Assembly (NCBI GenBank): GCA_003550305.1
Contig: QKYT01000013.1
Coordinates: 36,481 to 67,177 of the forward strand
Origin: Glomus cerebriforme
Lineage: Eukaryota > Glomeromycota > Glomeromycetes > Glomerales > Glomeraceae
Reading direction: 5' to 3'
Length of the DNA: 30,697 bases
Both the position numbers and the translations under genes were made by a program. Below are positions 11,901 through 21,779 of the stretch, piece by piece (position 1 is the first letter of the stretch; each line of letters begins with the position of its first letter). The notes beneath the pieces are model-generated. The model searched no databases. It was not told where the DNA came from and was given only the letters and a program-made list of their open reading frames with translations.

Positions 11901-13921
11901 AATATTGATTCCATAAATGATGAAAAAAATAACAAATCTGAAAAATATAAGGGAAATAGCGTTATGAATGTTATAAACTTGTTGATTAATAATGATGATG
12001 ATCCAGATTTATCTTTGCAACAAAAACAAGATTCTAATTCAAAAGAAAGATCTAATCAGAAACTTAATACAGAACAAATTAATTTATGGCATGGTATTAT
12101 AAACTTTTATTATTTTATTTTTTTTCCCCCTTTTCAATTTAAATTTCGGATAAATATTACCTTATAGGAAAATTTAATTTCTTTTAATCGATCAAATAAT
12201 TTCAGAATCATATATTTCTTCGGAGTCGATAATTCACGATGCCACATCACATATAGAACGTGCTTTGATTTGTTGGCAGCTTTTAGAAAAAATGGTTTTA
12301 CGTGAAGGAAACGATCCTAAAATATTGGATCAAGGTATTAAAAAATATTCATGTTATTTGTTAAAGATATATTTGAAGCTTCTTAATTTAAAATGTTATT
12401 TTTATATTATAGAGTTAGAAAATCATATTAAATCATGGGATCTTCCATTAGACGTAACAAATTCAATTATATTAACACGTGGAGATCTTGCTCTTTCTCG
12501 TGGGTCTTGGCATATAGCATATACTTTTTGCCAGAAAATATGCACTCGAATTGAAGGTGCTTGGGATGCTCATCGTAAAAAAGTATCCAAAAAAGAACAA
12601 TCTCCTCCATTATCTTCTCCCACTTATTTACAAAAAAAGCAACATTCAATACAAGAGGAATCTTTGGATTTATCTAAAATAAATGACTGTTCTGTCAAAG
12701 AACAAACCCCATTATTACTTACGTTTCGAGTGATTTATTCCATTTCTAAGATCTATCTTTTAATTGGTTGGTGGAGAGAAGCACGTAAAGAACTTTTAAT
12801 GATATTAGCAACTATACCTTTTACACCAGTAACACAGGAACATTTTAAGAAAGATGATTGGTGTACGAATAAGACGATTGAAAGCATTGGTTATGACGAA
12901 GGATATAAACAAAAACATTTTAAGTTAATGGAAGTTACGCAAGAAGGTCTCGTGGTTAGAACAATAAAAGAATTAATGATATGTTATGAGGTAAGGATTT
13001 CTTTAATGTTACATCATATTTTACCTTAACATTTAACACCTCTGACATTTGATTTTTCTTTTCACATATTAGAATGAACTCAGTTCCTTTTCACATCAAC
13101 AACTAGATATAGATAATACACTAGGACATATAGTAGTACTAATACAATACGGCTGGCCTTATTGGCGCGATCGATTGTTTCGACCGATAATACTTCCAAG
13201 AATTATAAAACATGGTGGTCTTAATTATCCCGATATGTTACGATTTGTATATAGTAAGTATTTTAACTTATTAAAAAATAATATTTATTAAGCAGTATTA
13301 TTACACCTTTAATATTTCAATTAACAACCGAATTCAAAAAAAAAAGATATCGAAATCCTTCGTGAAATTTACGAATTACATCGGATATTTCCAGATCTTA
13401 ATTTTTCTCTGTTGAAGCAAAGTTCAACTTCCAGTGACCAATTAACAGATTTTAATACAACAAAAGCGTCAATACAAGCTTTAGAGGATAAAATTAATCA
13501 CCCTTCTTCACGAAGCAACAATGAAAAATTAGTGGAATTTTGTAAAGAAAGATTAATTCATTTACAAAACAATACTGGTGTTAACTTGCATTCTGACTTA
13601 AAAAATGATAAAGCAAAAGATAAGGAAATTATATCCAGATCCAGATACGCCAGTGGATATGACGAAAAGTTTCCTGATAATTCTGATAAAACATTAATTG
13701 GTGAAATAGACATGAAAAATTCACAAATTACAAACATTCAAGAAACACAAACAAAAAGTTGGAAGATGAATGTTTCATCAATTGTGGCTGTGGACAATAT
13801 GAATAATAATTCATGTAATTATGACCGATCGAATAGTCTACATAATAATATAACGAAAGTTACAAAAACCTTTGAGACTTCGATAAATGCATCAGAAGGT
13901 GATGGAGAAGATGAATGCTAA
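8957..13921 (+). CDS. Integrator complex subunit 10 (INTS10) homologue
   Basis: Subunit of the Integrator complex, the nuclear RNA polymerase II-associated machine that cleaves snRNA and other nascent transcripts. Thirteen exons: 8957-9241, 9559-9626, 9738-9829, 10223-10279, 10363-10454, 10625-10706, 10874-11156, 11267-11478, 11614-12093, 12206-12334, 12413-12990, 13073-13253, 13347-13921. All phases join with no stop, giving 1037 residues. Family-matching segments in order: MFFLKLPARTQKEIL (exon 4), LLLKAYPETVAFYG (exon 5), NPYRKILVEDILPEIL (exons 6-7), a basic KRRRL patch in exon 9, and LGHIVVLIQYGWPYWRD followed by FVYNIEILREIYELHR (exons 12-13). The last is the clearest match to animal INTS10. 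It is longer than the human protein (710 residues) because of low-complexity inserts (about residues 391-550) and a Ser/Asn-rich tail of about 160 residues. The ATG at 8957 is the first in-frame one. Introns 1 and 3 (about 320 and 390 nt) are longer than the rest. Confidence 0.88.
9961..9984. repeat. (AT)n microsatellite in INTS10 intron 3
   Basis: About twelve AT dinucleotides in a row inside the intron 9830-10222, the longest intron of the gene. The intron joins phase-perfectly (last base of exon 3 plus TG at 10223 makes an ATG codon). Confidence 0.9.
11479..11613. other. A-rich low-complexity intron 8 of the INTS10 homologue
   Basis: The intron opens with GTATGA. It holds a T10 run followed directly by an A12 run and about 60 bases of A-rich sequence, and ends at AAG before 11614. 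The T/A runs are self-complementary. The flanking exons join in frame (cta aaa a + gt aaa cga). Confidence 0.75.
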
Positions 13922-14744
13922 TATTAAAAAAGATTATCGTTAAAGAAACATGTAAATAAATTTATTCTATATTTGTAAAAAAAATTTAATAAACCATTAT
14001 TTACATCCGCGGTTGGATTAATCAACTATTGTTTATAAACCAATCAGATTAGTGTGCATATATAATAAGTTCGGAGAAAATCCATAAAAACAACTTCTTC
14101 CAGCCCAATTGTATTTGACATATCCATGGCAATTGCATGAAAGTAAAATCTCAAAGTTACCAAATCAATTACAGCCTTACCAAGATCAAATATGAACACA
14201 ACATTAAATTCGGATATTTAAAAATTAAATGTCTATCAAATGATTAAATATTATGCATTTTATCAACTTTTCGTATTCTATAATCAGTTGAAAGAAATGT
14301 ATTAAATAATTTAAAATGAATTTAAAGTCATTTAAAATAAATTTATTATTAAAGTACAGTTATAATCAAATGGTTTTTAAAATAAATATTATATTTAAAT
14401 AGCTTAAATTGTAATAAATATATTGAATTATACATTTTATATCCTACTCTTTACAGTTACTTAAACCTTTTCTGATCTTTAAATTTCCTATGCACTTTTT
14501 ATTGTTTTTAAAATAATTATTTGAATATTCAAATGAAAAAATTTAAATTTAAACAGTGCACTTAGTATACCTTCTTTTATATATTATATTTTTAAACTTA
14601 CTTTATACTGTATATTAAGTAAAGTTGTAGAGCAGACAAACATATACATAGTAAATGATCTTTTAATATTTTATAATATGATTTATAGCATTTTGTTTAT
14701 TATTTATGTTTATTAGGATTTTAAAAATTGGCAATTTCTATTTG
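13922..14744. other. AT-rich region after the INTS10 homologue
   Basis: Begins with the presumed 3' untranslated region. A segment at 14044-14217 is open for about 57 codons on the minus strand and is less AT-rich than its surroundings; it matches nothing I recognise. The rest shows only A/T runs. Confidence 0.4.
13955..13960 (+). terminator. Candidate poly(A) signal of the INTS10 homologue
   Basis: AATAAA 34 bases after the stop codon at 13919-13921. Supported only by position and sequence. Confidence 0.4.
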
Positions 14745-14746
14745 TA

Positions 14747-15087
14747 CACGGGGTGTCTGAACACGGGGTCATAATTCCGGCCGGAATTAAATGATCTGCA
14801 ATGAAATTGCCTTTTGGGAATTTCGTATAACCCAAAAAATTCGATTTTCGAGATAAATAAAATTGCCTTTTGGATCGTGTAACGTAGTACAATATTCCAA
14901 AAAGGATACTCTATTAAATCCGGCCAAAATTAGGTATGTGACGAATAAAATGTGATGAATAGGATTTCACATCTTGAAAAAATTGTCTCTAGAATAAATA
15001 GAAAAAATGAAAACAGAAGGTGTGACATGGGTGGTGATAAATTATCATATAGTAAAAAATCACGTGACCGTATCCAGACACCCCGTG
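14747..15087. mobile_element. 341-bp Tc1/mariner-like MITE
   Basis: Ends are perfect 13-bp inverted repeats (CACGGGGTGTCTG), flanked on both sides by TA (14745-14746 and 15088-15089), the target duplication of the Tc1/mariner superfamily. The interior has a perfect 16-bp palindrome (AATTCCGGCCGGAATT, about 14774-14789) and a duplicated AAATTGCCTTTTGG motif. No transposase-length frame is present, so it is non-autonomous. Confidence 0.8.
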
Positions 15088-15089
15088 TA

Positions 15090-15647
15090 AACTTAGAAAT
15101 TTTCTTAAAAATTATATATATAAAACTTAAAACTTATTATTGTAATAAATTTTATAATATAACTTTGAACTTAATTTTTTGAAATATAATTGTAATATCT
15201 CAGACTTGTAGTGCAGTATCAAAAATAGGAAATTTAATTAATAAATTATAACCAAAATTTCTGTTACTAAAAATATTACTTATACAAGTTTTATTAAGAT
15301 ATAATCAAGATATATAGTTAACTTTCCTTATAATTACACCTCTTGAGACTAGTAAATGCTATGACTATAAAGAAGTGCGTTTATAGCAAGGTTTCTGTTT
15401 TATAATCATATGTATATGAAATTTAATATTAATGTGATTATAATTTTATAATTTATTGAAAATTTTTTTGTAAAAAAACTTTTTTTTTTAGAAAAAAATT
15501 TATATTTTAACAAAAAAAAAATAATAAAAAGATAGGAATCTTATAGGAATCTCATTATATATTAGAATAATTGTTTATATTATATGAATAAATAATTATG
15601 CATTAATATTACTTTATTTAAAGGATTTTTATAATTTGTATTACTTG
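15090..15647. other. AT-rich spacer between two mobile elements
   Basis: A/T-rich sequence with long A and T runs around 15460-15530. No gene or clear repeat was seen. Confidence 0.5.
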
Positions 15648-15652
15648 TAGAG

Positions 15653-15660
15653 CTCCAAAC
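15653..15660 (+). repeat. Left 8-bp target duplication (CTCCAAAC) of the nested hAT element
   Basis: CTCCAAAC directly precedes the element at 15661 and is repeated at 17594-17601 directly after it. Eight-base duplications are characteristic of hAT transposons. Confidence 0.85.
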
Positions 15661-15889
15661 TAGAGGTATGCTCTGGTGAAATCCGTTCAATCTATCATCT
15701 GTTTTTGAATAGATTGGATAATCTGAATTAAGGAATGAACAGATTTCAGATAATCCAGATAGATTTGTTGGATAATACCGGATTGATTGAATATTACACA
15801 GATGATCAGATTGATCAGATAATCTGGTCAAATCTAGTATTTTTTTTTATTTTTCTCTGTTTTTGGAGGTTTTTTTTATTTTAATACAT

Positions 15890-17455
15890 AAGAACATTTA
15901 TTAACGTTCTTTTTTATTCTTTTTTGTAGGAATGAACTTTTCAGCTCAGCTCCTGAAGATAAATGGGATAAAAAGGAGTAGTGAGATATTTTTTTATTAA
16001 ACTTTAATACAAGAACATTGCTAACATTCTTTTTTTTTCTTTTTTATAGGAACGAACACTTCGGCTTAACTCCTGGAGGTAATTGAAGAGGAGATATTAA
16101 ACTTTAACACAAGAACGTTGCTAATGTTCTTTTTTTTTCTTTTTTATAAGAATAAACACTTCAGCTTGACTCCTAGGAATGAACACTTTGGCTTGACTCC
16201 TGGAGGTAATTGAAGAGGAGGTAGTTATTAAATTTTAATATAAGAACATTATTAACGTTTTTTTTTTCTTTTTTATAGGAACGAATTCTTTGGCTCAGCT
16301 CCTGAGAGTAAATGAGGTAAAAGATGGCAGAGAGAGAGAGGTATTTCTTTTTTATTTTATTATACAAGAAAGTTTATTAACATTCATTTTTTTCTTTTTT
16401 GTAAGAACGAACTCTTCGGCTCAACTCCTAAAAGTAAATGGGATAAAGGGGGGTAGTGAGGTATTTTTTTATTAAACTTTAATACAAAAACATTGCTAAT
16501 GTTCTTTTTTTTTCTTTTTTATAGGAATGAACACTTCAGCTCAATTCCTGAAGGTAATTGAAGGGGTGGTTATTAAATTTTAATATAAGAATATTGCTAA
16601 TATTTTTTTTTTTCTTTTTTGTAGTGTTAGAAAATGAAAATCACATGATTTGTAGATCATGTGATGTCACATATTTAGTCATGAAAATCATAATAGTCAT
16701 GATAGTTAGATTAGTTTAATTAATTATGATTATTAGATTCATTAGATTAGTTAAATTTATTTTTTTTGTTATATTTATTATATTTATTTTATTATTATTT
16801 GTGTAATGAAATATTCTTATAAAAAGAAGGATAATAACTCAAATCATTTAAAGTTATCTTTGCAAACAAAGGGATTAATTCTAAAATCTAATCGATACAC
16901 CCACAAATTTTTCTTAATAAAAACTATATTNTATTANNGTAAAANTATCTTGAAAGTATTCTTAATTTTGGCCTTCAGAATTATAAAAGTTAATTATAAA
17001 GCTAGGATAAACTCTTATTAACTTGGATCACATGTAAAGTTTCAGTCCTTTGCATTTGCCAAGATAATAGTAGGAACGAACTTTTTGGCTCAGCTTCTAA
17101 GAGTAAATAGAATAAATAGGATAAAAAAGAGCAGAGGAGAAAAGGTATTTCTTTTTTATTTTATTATATAAGAATGTTTATTAACATTCATTTTTTTTTC
17201 TTTTTTATAGGAACAAACTCTTCAGCTCAGCTTCTGAAGATAAATGAGATAAAAGGGGGTGAAAGAGGAGGTGTTTCTTTATTATTTTATTATATAAGAA
17301 TGTTTATTAATATTCACTTTTTTTCTTTTTTGTAGGAACGAACTCTTCAGCTCAGGTCCTGGAGGTAAATGGGATAAAGGGGGGTAGAGAAATATTTTTT
17401 TTATTATAATTCAATACAAGAACATTACTAATGTTCTTTTTTTTTCTTTTTTATA
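15890..17455 (+). repeat. Tandem array of about ten degenerate ~100-130 bp units
   Basis: Each unit has: a short palindrome (such as AAGAACATT gct AATGTTCTT), a T-rich tract ending in TTTTTTATAG or TTTTTTGTAG, and a roughly 30-nt GC-richer core (consensus GAACGAACTCTTCAGCTCAG then CTCCTG). Then comes GGTAATTG or a related GTAAATG-like sequence, a purine-rich stretch, and ATTAAACTTTAATAC or TTTTATTTTATTATAC. Two unit types differ in palindrome and tail. Units begin near 15890, 16009, 16110, 16241, 16366, 16485, 16585, 17168, 17290 and 17415; the last is partial. Confidence 0.85.
16625..17069 (+). mobile_element. LTR-like 445-bp insertion within the tandem array
   Basis: It interrupts one array unit exactly after TTTTTTGTAG, and the unit resumes at 17070 with GTAGGAACGAAC, giving a 4-bp GTAG duplication. 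The insert starts TGTTAGAAAATG, contains a CACATGAT ... ATCATGTG inverted repeat near its start and a TATAAAAAG promoter-like box near 16818, and ends ATAATA. A TG start, this size and a 4-5 bp duplication suit a solo LTR, but the end is TA rather than CA. No coding sequence; several Ns near 16931-16945. Confidence 0.45.
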
Positions 17456-17955
17456 AATAGATCATCAAATTGATCGGATATCTATTGAACCATCTGGTCA
17501 ATCTGGTAGTACAAATGGATCAATCTGAATTTGATCAATTTTCAGATGGATAACCAAATATCTGGAATGACCAAATTTTAGAGTATACCTTTACTCCAAA
17601 CAGTCCAATTCAGTTCTAATTTTCAGTTCTTTTCTAATTGATCAGAATTGAAAAATATTAATAATTCATCATTCTGTGATCATAAAAGGATGAAATATAG
17701 CTTGTTAGAATCGTCTCATTGAAACACATCTAATAGTAGTAAAACTGCATCTCTAGCTTTTCATTTTTTTGAAAAATTAGATTTTTATCTATTAGTATAG
17801 AGATGCGGTTTTATTACCATTAGATGCGTCTTGATGAGAAGATTTTAACAAGCTATATTTCATCCTCTTACGATCACAGGATGATGAATTATTAATATTT
17901 TTCGATTCTGATCAATCAGAAAAGAACTGAAAATTAGAATCATTTCAGAGCTCTA

Positions 17956-20695
17956 ATTATTTGATTTAAGGTATATATTCATGATTTTTTATAAGTTCAT
18001 ATTATACTAATATAATTGGTTAGTGATTATAAAGAAGAAATTTTTTATATGATTACTATTTAATTGGAATAGCAATTTGGTGTGATAGTAATTATAAGGC
18101 ATTTATGACTATAAAGGAGGAATTTTATATATAATAAGATCGGGTAATATGATTAAAGGGAATTGTGACTATAAAAAAATAATTGTATAGAGGACAACTG
18201 TATATGCTAATATTAAGATAGTAAAAATTTGAATTTACTATTACATTTTCACCTCAGGTGATTTTAATAATAAAAAATTTTAATTTCATTATCCTCTAAT
18301 TTTGTATCACATTTTAGTACAAATATAATATGTAAACATCATGTTTCTTTTTTGTTTTTTTTCTTTTTTTTTTTCTTTCTTTTGAACTGGATTTTAGTTT
18401 TATACTTTAAAATGATAGAGATATTAATGATTAAGTAAAAAAATTAAAAATTAATGCATTGAACACATTTATTCACAACCAGTAATTATTTTCATCTGAT
18501 TTTGGATTCGTTAGATAGGTCTTGTTTTCCTCTTTCAAATGAATATAAATCCATCCGTCTAACTTATGTATAACCCAAGATATTCGCAATTTTGTCATGA
18601 GAATTATATTCTGATTTTATAATTTTAATGTTANTTATATTAAAAAAAATTAAAGTTCAAATAAATAATTGATTTTGCACATCAGATGATGTAGATCCAT
18701 CATTGTCACATAACTTTTAACATTGCTTTCATTTGGCAAATCTATTTTGTGGATGTAGCACATAATTTCACAAATTGACGCATATGTTCATCTTAATTGT
18801 ATAAATATTTTATTTAAAAGTTTTCTTTTCAGTATTTTTTCACTGGTATTTTTTTATACTGCTTATTCAAATTGGAAAAAAAATATATTAGCAAATCTTT
18901 TATCATATAGTTTCTATTCTTTTGGCAAGAAAAATTTTAATATTATACTATATTAAATAATAGTCTTTTATATGATTATGATTGTAGACTTGAATTTATT
19001 ACTTGAATTATTGTAGGTAAGATAATATTTTGTTTTATTTCTATATCATTTATCATATATTCATAATTCCCATATTTTCCATTGCAAATAGAATATGACG
19101 AGTCCTATGGCTGAGCAAATGTAAAATCATAATTATTAATTTCTTTAAAACTATTTTAGAATTTTAAGTATATAAAATACTCTAATACAAATTTGATAAT
19201 TAATTCTAAATCAAGTTTGGCTTCTTGAAGGCTTAAAATTTTACTAATATATATATCAAAACTTTTATTAATTGCTATAGTTTTCTTTTTTATATTTTTT
19301 ATATAATTAAACTAAATATTATCTGTCAAAATAATTAGTAATCCAGTTAATTTAGCATGCCAATTTAGATATTCAAAAGTTAATATTTTATTAGTTTTAG
19401 ACATATTTTTTTATATGACTGCAAATTAAAATATTTCATAATGAATTATAAGATAAGCAAATAGAATATATTATAAAATTATGAAACTACTATGCAGTTA
19501 TTTTAATTTCACACTGCTTATATTTAATAAAATAGGATTTAGTTTTATATTTACCTTTATACTTTCTTCATTATTATACTTTAATTTACATAATAAACAT
19601 AATTTTTCATTAGTATCTAATCAAAATTTTTACTACTAAATTCTTTATATAAATTAGAATATTATTTTTACATAAATAAAAATCTTGAAAAAACTTTTTA
19701 TATTAATTTTTAAGAGGTTTATAAAAATTCTTATAAAGGTTTTATATTGTATAGAATGTATAATAAATTAGATATGTATTTGTAAATACTTTTTAGTTCA
19801 TTATAGTATTGACTGCTAGATTAGAATCTATTATAATTACATTTGGATAAAATACCTGTAACTTTAATAATCTGATTAAATAACCAAAAATAAGATTGTT
19901 TACTTTTATTAATAAGTAACTCTTATGCAAAAATAATATTTTGCATATTTCAATCAAATCCAATAAAGAGTAATATAGAGATTGGAATCAATTTAATCAA
20001 AATTAAATTAAATTTATTTGATTTGATTAATTAAATTTAAAATCGAATCTTTTAAAATTATTTTTTATTTAGTTTTTTTATTATAATATTGTAAAAATAT
20101 TCTTTAGTGTTTAATAAATATTAAAATTTATTTATGTAATAATTAAATACTATATTAACAAAGCATTAAAAAAATTAATTAGAATTAATTGATGTTGATC
20201 AATACTAATTAATATTAGTATTACTTTTGTATAAATTGAATTTTTAGCTGAAATAAATTCAAAATTTTAGAAATTTTTATATTTATGCAAATATTATTAC
20301 ATGTAGAATTAATTTAAAATAGCTAAAATTCAAAAATTAAAAATTTGAAATTTTGATATTTGAGAAATAATTAATTAATTCTAAAATTGATTCTAAAGAT
20401 TCAATTTTTGATTGAATTGATTTCAATTTCTAAAGTGATAAAGCTATTCTATATTGATTTATTTTATGCATAATATTATTAATAATGCAATCATTGAATT
20501 GAATCCATTTTTTTTTTACCTATTTTGGTATTATTTATAATAAATGCATTAATGTATTATTATTATTTCATACTTTTATTATAACCTATCTGAAATCTCT
20601 TTTTTTTTATTTATCAAACTTATAGTTGCTTGACTAAACCTTTTCAAAATCCTACAATTAGTTTTGGCAAGATTTTATTATTACTTTATTATAAT
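17956..20695. other. 2.7-kb AT-rich region without a gene
   Basis: No gene was seen on either strand. A motif like TGACTATAAAGGAGGAAT recurs at about 18023, 18106 and 18169 in a degenerate form, and once more near 15361. An imperfect, low-complexity inverted repeat may span about 19978-20438. The remainder is A/T runs. Confidence 0.5.
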
Positions 20696-20724
20696 TTTGG
20701 CTAGGACTCTGATTGGTAACGGTA

Positions 20725-20880
20725 ATTACTGAACTGAACTGATCAGTTTCAGTATCAGATCGGTATTAGTTTTGCGATTTACCGAACTGAATCCTTCAGT
20801 AAATATACTGATCAGTTTTGGTAATTTCGGTATCAGTATCAGTTTTGTGATTTATCGAACTGATTTATCGAATACTGTAT
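20725..20880. repeat. Subterminal ACTGATCAGT/GTATCAG repeats of the hAT element
   Basis: Two approximate copies of a block built from ACTGATCAGTTT, GTATCAG, TTTTGCGATTTACCGAACTG or its TTTTGTGATTTATCGAACTG version lie head to tail about 130 bases before the transposase start. Clustered short repeats near the ends are typical of hAT transposons. The terminal inverted repeat itself cannot be identified because the other end lies beyond the window. Confidence 0.55.
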
Positions 20881-21659
20881 ATATATATATAGATCAGCAA
20901 TCTAGATCAATTTTATCAATATTTTTTTTAATCTCCTTTTTTTTCATACTTCCTTTTTTCTCCATACTTTTCTTTTCTTTGTAATTTTTAATTTTAATCT
21001 TAATTTTAATAATGATATTAATGACAACTGGAGAGGCAGTGGACAATAACCAAAATGAACGTGAAGCAGAACTAGATATAAATGTTGAAAAAACAAATAC
21101 AAGGAGTAATACTAAGTGTAGTTGGGCTTGAGTTTATTTTGTATTTGATGATGTAATAAAAAAAGCATGTTGTAATTACTATAAAGCTTTAATAATTTGT
21201 AACAAAGGTAGCACTTTGGATTTGATAGGTCACCTAAAAAATAAACATAATCTAATAAAAGAAAAAAGTCAACAAAGACAACTTACACTTCACAAAGTAA
21301 TAAATAATTCAGCAGAGCCAGTCGTAAGTATAATGATAAAACATTTATTATTTGTGATATTAAATATGTTAATGTTTTTATTTTTTATATATTTTTATTA
21401 ATAGACATATAATAAAGAAACTTTTAGAAAATTTATTATTGAATGGATCATAAAATATGATCTTTCTTTCACATGCGTAGAATGTGAAGATTTTAGGAAA
21501 ATAATTTGTCTTTTACGTAAGGATGCATTTATACTATTTGCAGACACAATTAAAAATGATACAATAAAAATTTTTGAAGAAAGTCAAAAGAAAATTCGTT
21601 CTATTTTACAGGTTATATATTTGTATTTTTTCTAATAATATTTTTATTTGAATTNTACT

Positions 21660-21677
21660 AATTATTATTTTAATTTT
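21660..21677 (+). repeat. LINE target-site duplication, 5' copy
   Basis: AATTATTATTTTAATTTT, matching 30398-30415 at 17 of 18 positions (A against T at the fifth base). The leading AA of the 3' copy could belong to the poly(A) tail, so the safe core is 13 bp (TTATTTTAATTTT). Confidence 0.7.
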
Positions 21678-21779
21678 GAAGAACTCTTTCTGCTAATTTT
21701 TTGTCCGCAAAATTCTAGCAATGACTAAACACCCTTTACTAATTATTTTGTTTTAAAATTTGTTTTATTTATTTCTTAA

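Larger units (their letters stand above)
15661..17593. mobile_element. Non-autonomous hAT-type element filled with a tandem array
   Basis: Short inverted ends (TAGAGGTATGCTCT at the left, TAAAGGTATACTCT as the reverse complement of the right, 12 of 14 matching) and an exact 8-bp target duplication CTCCAAAC. Both are hAT features. Subterminal regions (15680-15840 and 17460-17580) are dense in GATCAGATT/AATCTG-like motifs, typical of transposase binding repeats. The middle is a tandem array (15890-17455) interrupted by a 445-bp insert. No transposase frame is present. Confidence 0.8.
15650..17953. mobile_element. Foldback (long inverted repeat) element, split by a nested hAT element
   Basis: Two long inverted arms. 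The left arm is 15650-15660 plus 17602-17755 once the nested insertion is skipped; the right arm is 17798-17953. The loop is about 42 nt. Both arms start with GAGCTC and then share a long near-identical stretch beginning TTCTAATTTTCAGTTC. TA flanks both ends (15648-15649 and 17954-17955), a possible 2-bp target duplication. Without the insertion the element is 363 bp. Its superfamily is uncertain; the TA flank favours a Tc1/mariner-type MITE. Confidence 0.75.

Noticed and set aside
14952..15182. Open frame starting within the MITE
   Set aside because: It crosses the MITE end into flanking AT-rich sequence and has no transposase motif.
16806..17021. Open frame in the LTR-like insert
   Set aside because: Contains Ns, is Lys/Asn/Ile-rich as expected from composition, and has no retroelement motif.
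15890..17455. CRISPR-like array
   Set aside because: Units are repeats throughout, without unique spacers of constant length, in a eukaryotic transposon with a hAT-type target duplication.
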